This document shows, in pieces, positions 59,481 through 64,000 of a DNA stretch of 64,000 bases. How positions within the stretch are numbered: position 1 is the stretch's first letter; each line of letters begins with the position of its first letter. The stretch lies in the NCBI GenBank assembly GCA_963752965.1, contig CAVWAJ010000014.1, positions 62,001 to 126,000 on the forward strand, read 5' to 3'. Position numbers and translations under genes: made by a program. The notes under the pieces were generated by a model, which worked only from the letters and a program-made list of their open reading frames with translations, was not told where the DNA came from and ran no database searches. Source of the DNA: QHXW01 sp963752965 (GTDB lineage Bacteria > Acidobacteriota > Terriglobia > Bryobacterales > Bryobacteraceae).

Positions 59481-60487
59481 GTCTGCGGCAGGATGTGGCG
59501 TTGGTGATGAGCGAGTATGAATACTCGGAGCGCCAAGCCTGCAAGCTCATGTCCATGGATCGGACCACCTACCGATATCAGCCGCGGCCGGACCACAATG
59601 CCGAGTTGCGCAGCAAATTGATCGCCCTGGCGCGGCAGAAACCGCGCTACGGTTACCGGCGTCTGTGCGCGCTGCTGGAGCGCAGCGGATGCCAAGCCAG
59701 CGCGCAACGGGTGTACCGCATATACAGCGAAGAACATCTGGCGGTACGAAGGCTGAAACGGAAGCGGCTGGTGAGACCGGCGCCGGAAGGCACGTTGTTG
59801 CACAAGCCCAACCAGGAATGGGCCATCGATTTCGTGTCCGATGGCTTGGCCACCGGACGAGGGCTGCGCATGCTGACCGTCGTAGACAGTTTCACGCGCG
59901 AGTGTCCAGCTGTCGAGGTCGACACAGGCTTGTCGAGTGGCCGAGTGACTCGCGTGCTGGACTGGATCATCAGCCAGCGTGGGAAGCCGGAAGTGATTCG
60001 GTGTGATAACGGGCCGGAATTCACGAGCCGACACTTTATCGTTTGGTGCGAGGAAAGGCAGATCACGCTGCTGCACATTCAACCTGGCCGACCCATGCAG
60101 AACGGTCATGTCGAGAGCTTCAACGGGCGATTCCGTGATGAGTGTCTGAATCACAACTGGTTCACGACGCTGACGGACGCAAAAGAAAAGATCGAACGGT
60201 GGCGTATGGAATACAACGGGGAGCGGCCACACAGCAGCTTGGCGTATCGAACACCAGAGGAATTCGCCAAAGCCTGCTCTGAGCCCACCAACAGGATGGG
60301 GTTAACAACACCCATCCCGCCAGAGCCGCCCGTCGCAGGTGAGCGGTCGCAGAACGGTACTCACGGTCAAGGGTTCGCTAACGCCACGCCAAAAACCGGC
60401 GCGCCCTTGACCGCTGCGTGCCGTTCTGCATTGGAGGATGGTGCGACGGGCGGCTCCGACGGGATGGGAAAAGAGGAGTTACAGTAG
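59465..60487 (+). CDS. IS3-family OrfB (DDE transposase part)
   Basis: About 340 residues reached by -1 frameshift. HTH_21-type segment (RYGYRRLCALLERSGCQASA), then an rve core with Asp in WAIDFVSDGL, Asp in VIRCDNGPEF and Glu in NGHVESFNGRFRDECL. A C-terminal 75-residue extension (PTNRMGLTTPIPPEPP onward) is longer than usual and low in complexity. A GTG at 59495 could also start it independently. Confidence 0.9.
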   Translation, partial: RLELVGLRQDVALVMSEYEYSERQACKLMSMDRTTYRYQPRPDHNAELRSKLIALARQKPRYGYRRLCALLERSGCQASAQRVYRIYSEEHLAVRRLKRKRLVRPAPEGTLLHKPNQEWAIDFVSDGLATGRGLRMLTVVDSFTRECPAVEVDTGLSSGRVTRVLDWIISQRGKPEVIRCDNGPEFTSRHFIVWCEERQITLLHIQPGRPMQNGHVESFNGRFRDECLNHNWFTTLTDAKEKIERWRMEYNGERPHSSLAYRTPEEFAKACSEPTNRMGLTTPIPPEPPVAGERSQNGTHGQGFANATPKTGAPLTAACRSALEDGATGGSDGMGKEELQ

Positions 60488-60537
60488 ACCGAGCGTCTCA
60501 GTTACGGTTGGTAGAGAAAATCGAGGCAGGTCAGTAC

Positions 60538-60603
60538 AGCTCCTGGGAAAAGATCCAAGGAGCAGTCGAATTTCCGCCTGGCTTCCTTGAGCAACAGCGC
60601 TGA
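60538..60603 (+). pseudogene. Small membrane-anchored protein, part after the IS3 insertion
   Basis: SSWEKIQGAVEFPPGFLEQQ-Arg-stop, in frame with 58902-59138 once the element and one GTAC are removed. It yields a protein of about 101 residues. Confidence 0.75.
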
Positions 60604-60631
60604 TTTCAAATTCAAAACTGGTACCCGCAAT

Positions 60632-60865
60632 ATGGACGCCGCCAAACGTTATCAGAGGGACCTGGATATCATTCTTCAGGAGCTACAAGCTAAGGCTGAA
60701 ATGCTGGCACAGGCTCGGCAGAAGAATCGGGAAGTCGCATGGGGTATTTTGGAAAAGTCCTTTTCCCGGTTAGCCGACATTAAGGGATTGACCCAAGAGC
60801 AGCGTGACACTGAAAAAGAAAGATGGCTACGTGTCGCACTCGGCGAGGACGACAATTCAAACTGA
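60632..60865 (+). CDS. Small helical protein (77 aa)
   Basis: MDAAKRYQRDLDIILQELQAKAEML then helical to the end (LTQEQRDTEKERWLRVALGE). No family recognised. A TTG at 60587 would add 15 residues and overlap the end of the disrupted gene. Weak ribosome site. Confidence 0.45.
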   Translation: MDAAKRYQRDLDIILQELQAKAEMLAQARQKNREVAWGILEKSFSRLADIKGLTQEQRDTEKERWLRVALGEDDNSN

Positions 60866-60980
60866 CCCACTACCCGCATGAAGGCGCGTAGCGTGTTTGG
60901 CCATCTGAAAATGATCACAACTCACCATCGGCCATTGCATCCGGTTTCTGAAGGTGGTACTGAAAGGGCAAGGAGTGGTC

Positions 60981-61154
60981 ATGGCCGAAAAGAAGGTTGA
61001 GAAATGCGCTCATCCTGGTTGCAACTGCCCAGCAGCAAAAGGCAGCAAATATTGTGGATCTTATTGCCAGGGGTCCGCTAGCCGCCCGTCCATTGCATGC
61101 AATTGCGGACACGGAGAGTGTGCTACCGGGGAAGCGCCAGGGGCAGGGCGATAG
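60981..61154 (+). CDS. Bacterial metallothionein
   Basis: A 57-residue Cys-rich protein: Cys9, 14, 16, 25, 29, 40, 42, 47 with His11 and His44, in the pattern KCAHPGCNC...YCGSYC...CNCGHGEC of BmtA/SmtA-type metallothioneins. It binds zinc or other thiophilic metals in the cytoplasm. The ATG at MAEKK has AAGGAG upstream; nine in-frame residues before it are excluded. No regulator of metal response is nearby. Confidence 0.88.
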   Translation: MAEKKVEKCAHPGCNCPAAKGSKYCGSYCQGSASRPSIACNCGHGECATGEAPGAGR

Positions 61155-61394
61155 CACTCGGCACCGGGCGGTGGGAATCACCGCGCTAGAGATCTCAAAA
61201 CCGACCCTGGACAGGCAGCATGCAAGGTTCTAACCTAAAAAAACCAGGCGCCTGTACCGTGGGAGGGCAGCCACGCCCTCGTTCTTCATTACATGGGGAT
61301 TTCTCGCCAGGTATCCGGAATGCGTTGGCAACCACGATTGGCTGGTAATTGCACCCGGCACCGACCGGGCGGAGAAAGAGAACGTTCCTCCGAA
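61155..61394. other. Intergenic region
   Basis: About 240 bp. Nothing recognised. Confidence 0.4.
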
Positions 61395-61985
61395 CTATTT
61401 ATTCAAAGGCTGAAGTTAATTGCGGGACACCTCATCCACAACCTTCATACCCAACACGGCGCCCTGCACGACGGAGTGGTGGTAATGGAAGCCCGCGTAG
61501 ATACGGACATTCTCGACTTCCGTTTCGAGATCTTTGGTGTTGGTGAACGTGTGAGTTGTGCCAGTAACTCCGCTCGTAACGACTAGCGTTACATGGGGCG
61601 TTTCGAAGAAATTCTTGAGAGCAGTCGCGACGGAGCCTGTTACGCACCCGTGAGCCGCGGGATATTCCGGGTGGTTTGGCGTGACCCCCAGCGGGGTCCA
61701 GGAGGGGTCGACCACGGTTTCCGGGTTCCCATCAATACCGCCGTTGTTAATTGCCGTGATCGGACGCCGAAAGCTGTAGTAGAGTTTGCCATCCCAGCAG
61801 CCGATGCCCGCATCGGCCGCTGTGGTGTAGAGCGCAGCGAAGAGGCGGCCGTGTCCGAGGTGTCTAAATCCCGCGCTGTTGCGAGTTCCCGGAATGCCTG
61901 CGCATATTGCTTTCCGGAGTGATCGGTCCAGAACAAGCCGATCTCGGTTTGTTCGGGCGTACGCACCGTGCCGCTGATCGCACCT
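61395..61985 (-). pseudogene. Vanadium haloperoxidase/PAP2-like gene, decayed copy
   Basis: Minus strand: EQTEIGLFWTDHSGKQYAQA at the start, a frame change near 61850 where the intact copy has one more G, then VDPSWTPLGVTPNHPEYPAA, HGCVTGSVATALKNFF and GFHYHHSVVQGAVLG. A premature stop follows SRN, where the intact copy reads on for seven residues. The N-terminal part ends near 61985. It is a second copy of the gene at the right edge, very similar over its whole length. Confidence 0.8.
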
Positions 61986-62075
61986 AACGTTTTGGTTTAT
62001 TGTATCGTCCGCCCGCTCGGTGCTCGCGAGCGCCGGCGGCGGCTCGGGCCCCGATAAGTGAGACCCACCTGTCTG

Positions 62076-63311
62076 TTAATGACGTACCGGCGCGAGCAGC
62101 AAAGCGGCTGGCGAACCATCGGGATTCGTCGCGTTCACTGTGATCTCTCCAAGATCGTTGATGTTTCCCGTCTCGTAGGTGAGAGGGGGGGTGCCTGGGG
62201 GAACGAGTGTCTGAAGGTCGGTGACTGCGCCCTTCTCCCAAATCGCTGACCGTTGAGAGATAAAGTTTCCGCTACTATCAAATGCATAACTGTCCCCTAC
62301 AATCTGGCCGAGGTCGTTGATGTTATAAGCTTGGGCGTCTGTGTCCTGGGGTAGCAGAGCCAGGGCTTGCAGTCCATGCTTCGAATCCCAGAGAAAACCT
62401 GAAAAGTTGTTGTCTCCGGGGTAATACGAGTACCCAGCCGTCTGGTTGAGGTTGTTGATACCATACGCCTCGCCATAGTCCCCACCAAAGCTTCCGAGGT
62501 TGACCGCAGTGTATCCAGTACCGTTCCAATACCAGATGCACGGGATTAGGCTGAAGTCCTCCGACCTCTGCCGGCCAGAGATAACACCCAGATCGTTTAT
62601 TTTCCACGCAAAACCACCATTGAAGCCCGGCAGCAGTGGAAGCGCATGTATCTTGCCTCCATACCATACGACAGGAGTGTTAAAGTTGGCGTTCAATGCG
62701 CCGGAGCGGCCCACCGCCACCCCCCAGATGTTAACGTCAAATGCCTCCGAAACCCAGTTTGGCTGCAGAGCACCGAGATTCACTGGCTGCCCGTGGTCCC
62801 ACAACACAGCGGTTTGGAGGTAATTCCCGCTGCTGTCGATATTGTTGGCAGTGCCAACCACCTGATCCCGGTCGTTGATGCCATAGGCGAACGCTCCCGG
62901 CCATCCGCTGAGCAAAGGCAACGCCTTGAGCGTGCCCTGTTGCCAAATGAATCCTTGGGCGGTCAGATACATGTCGCCGCTGTAGACATAGGAATACCCA
63001 GTGACGTGCTCGATGTTGTTTACCGCCCTCAATGTCGTTAGAAACGAGGTCGTCTTGCCGGGCAGCACGCCAATCGGCACTACTTTGTAGCGCGCGTTGT
63101 TGTTGGTTTCCAAGGTAGAAAACGAGGTTTGCGGCAGCGGCCGATTCGTCTGTAACATGTGGTTGCCACCGGCCCACACCGTCTCACGGCTGCGGTGAAT
63201 GCTGCTCTGCTGTGCGTCGGCAGCAGCAACTGTCAATGCGAGTGAAACTGCCAGGTTCAGTATGCCGAATAGAAGCAGCGGCGTGGTCCACATCCATGTA
63301 CGAGATTTCAT
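62076..63311 (-). CDS. Secreted HAF-repeat protein
   Basis: A 411-residue exported protein. Signal peptide (about 1-34), then HAF-type repeats built around 'INDLGQIVG' cores: AYGINDRDQVVGTANN, AWKINDLGVISGRQ, AYGINNLNQTAGYSY, AYNINDLGQIVGDSYA, GNINDLGEITVNAT. Such repeats form extracellular propeller-like folds of unknown function. Start has AGAGGATAAC upstream. It lies between the two haloperoxidase copies on the same strand. Confidence 0.85.
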   Translation of the reverse strand: MKSRTWMWTTPLLLFGILNLAVSLALTVAAADAQQSSIHRSRETVWAGGNHMLQTNRPLPQTSFSTLETNNNARYKVVPIGVLPGKTTSFLTTLRAVNNIEHVTGYSYVYSGDMYLTAQGFIWQQGTLKALPLLSGWPGAFAYGINDRDQVVGTANNIDSSGNYLQTAVLWDHGQPVNLGALQPNWVSEAFDVNIWGVAVGRSGALNANFNTPVVWYGGKIHALPLLPGFNGGFAWKINDLGVISGRQRSEDFSLIPCIWYWNGTGYTAVNLGSFGGDYGEAYGINNLNQTAGYSYYPGDNNFSGFLWDSKHGLQALALLPQDTDAQAYNINDLGQIVGDSYAFDSSGNFISQRSAIWEKGAVTDLQTLVPPGTPPLTYETGNINDLGEITVNATNPDGSPAALLLAPVRH

Positions 63312-63437
63312 GTTATCCTCTTTATCTCCTTAGTTAGCCGGGACTTGCATTTCCCTCCCGAGCCCACGTAATTCTCCCGCAGATGACACGGGGAGTGTAT
63401 AGGATAGTTAGCGCCAAGCCGTTGGCGCTTTCCGAAA
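63312..63437. other. Short intergenic gap
   Basis: Between the HAF gene and the haloperoxidase. It should hold the HAF promoter, not identified. Confidence 0.4.
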
Positions 63438-64000
63438 CTATTCATTCAAAGGCTGGAAATAATTGCGGGATACTTCATCCGCAACCTTCATACCCAGCAC
63501 GCCGCCCTGCACGACGGAGTGGTGGTAATGGAAGCCCACGTAAATACGGGCATTCTCGACTTCCTTTTCCAGATCTTTGGTGCTGGTGAACGTGTGAGTT
63601 GTGCCAGTGATCCCGCTCGTAACGACAAGCGTTACATGAGGCGTTCCGAAGAAATTCTTCAGCGCACTCGCGACGGAGCCTGTTACGCACCCGTGAGCCG
63701 CGGGATATTCCGGGTGGTTTGGCGTGACCCCCAGCGGGGTCCAGGAGGGGTCGGCCACCGTATCCGGGTTCCCATCAATATCGCCGTTGCGAATCGCCGT
63801 GATCGGACGCCAAAAGCTGTAGTAGAGTTTGCCGTCCCAGCAGCCGATGCCGGCATCGGCCGCTGTGGTGTAGAGCGTAGCGAAGAGGCGGGCCGTATCC
63901 GAGGTGTCTAAACCGCGCGCGGTTGCGAGTGCCCGGAATGCCCGCGCATATTGCCTTCCGGAGTGATCGGTCCAGAACAAGCCGATCTCGGTTTGTTCGG
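63438..64000 (-). CDS. Vanadium-dependent haloperoxidase (PAP2 superfamily), C-terminal part
   Basis: The frame is open to the right edge, so the N-terminus lies outside. 187 codons are visible. FWTDHSGRQYARAFRALATA, DAGIGCWDGKLYYSFWRPIT (Trp-Arg-Pro of the family), HPEYPAAHGCVTGSVASALK and YVGFHYHHSVVQGGVLG (the phosphate/vanadate-binding arginine is replaced by Gly-Phe-His-Tyr-His-His context, His retained). It is exported in relatives. It oxidises halides with peroxide or acts as an acid phosphatase. An almost identical decayed copy lies 2 kb to the left. Confidence 0.85.
   Translation of the reverse strand, partial: EQTEIGLFWTDHSGRQYARAFRALATARGLDTSDTARLFATLYTTAADAGIGCWDGKLYYSFWRPITAIRNGDIDGNPDTVADPSWTPLGVTPNHPEYPAAHGCVTGSVASALKNFFGTPHVTLVVTSGITGTTHTFTSTKDLEKEVENARIYVGFHYHHSVVQGGVLGMKVADEVSRNYFQPLNE

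Larger units (their letters stand above)
59139..60533 (+). mobile_element. IS3-family insertion sequence, complete
   Basis: About 1.4 kb with imperfect inverted ends starting TGACCTGCC, at 59139 and, inverted, up to 60533. The flanks repeat GTAC (59135-59138 and 60534-60537), a 4-bp target duplication. Two overlapping genes are joined by a programmed -1 frameshift. The interrupted host gene can be restored exactly, so the insertion is recent. Confidence 0.93.

Overview
The window looks like a chromosomal segment of a soil Acidobacteriota, most likely a Solibacter/Bryobacter-type genome. This is inference from gene content: a TonB-dependent receptor with an N-terminal carboxypeptidase-regulatory domain, MacB-type permeases without an ATPase partner (orphan permeases) next to a PadR regulator, a FecR/DUF6600-type surface protein, a HAF-repeat protein, many secreted enzymes with Sec or Tat-like leaders, and frequent TTG/GTG starts. 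No rRNA, CRISPR array or intact phage was seen.

Layout. 1-10.2 kb: the 5' part of a zinc alcohol dehydrogenase (minus strand), then a tightly spaced plus-strand set: TonB-dependent receptor, two paralogous secreted bicupins, a GH5 glycosidase, a GATase-like protein of unknown role and a Tat-exported DUF362 protein. This reads as an uptake and degradation locus for a carbohydrate or plant-derived compound. 10.3-12.8 kb (minus): a partner-switching module (receiver-SpoIIE phosphatase, RsbW-like kinase, STAS antagonist) followed by a CheA truncated after its Hpt domain, with a degenerate tRNA-like sequence at the break. 13.3-16.8 kb: a frameshifted serine recombinase, then a three-gene sugar-modification operon (DegT aminotransferase, NeuD-like acyltransferase, glycosyltransferase). 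16.9-21.1 kb: an intact IS21-family element with target duplication, then an IS4-family element abutting a gamma-glutamyltransferase remnant. 21.7-26 kb: a propeller/helical-domain protein, a string of very small coupled genes sharing a repeated junction sequence, and a graveyard of gene fragments.

26-47.5 kb: two full-length and one decayed orphan permease, PadR, a PAP2 membrane phosphatase with a downstream acyltransferase-like gene, secreted proteins including a Tat-exported sialidase-like protein and a pectate-lyase-like beta-helix protein, a YkgJ Cys-cluster protein, two short basic DNA-binding-like proteins, an isochorismatase pseudogene lying between two pieces of an ATP-dependent DNA ligase, and a FecR/DUF6600 protein with a Pro/Gln repeat tail. 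47.5-64 kb is strongly accessory: an IS630 element inside an hsdM-derived reading frame, a frameshifted RHH protein, a mannonate-dehydratase-like enzyme, an IS1202/ISNCY-like element flanked by a 16-bp duplication, a compact four-gene unit (ArdC antirestriction protein, two small ORFs, a serine recombinase with an enlarged catalytic domain), an IS3 element that interrupts a small membrane protein whose full frame can be rebuilt, a bacterial metallothionein, and two copies of a vanadium-haloperoxidase/PAP2 gene (one decayed, one running off the right edge) around a HAF-repeat protein.

The best candidate for an undescribed system is the ArdC/53-aa/45-aa/serine-recombinase unit at 55.9-58.0 kb. 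The small-gene string at 23.5-24.5 kb with its conserved stop-start junction is the second.
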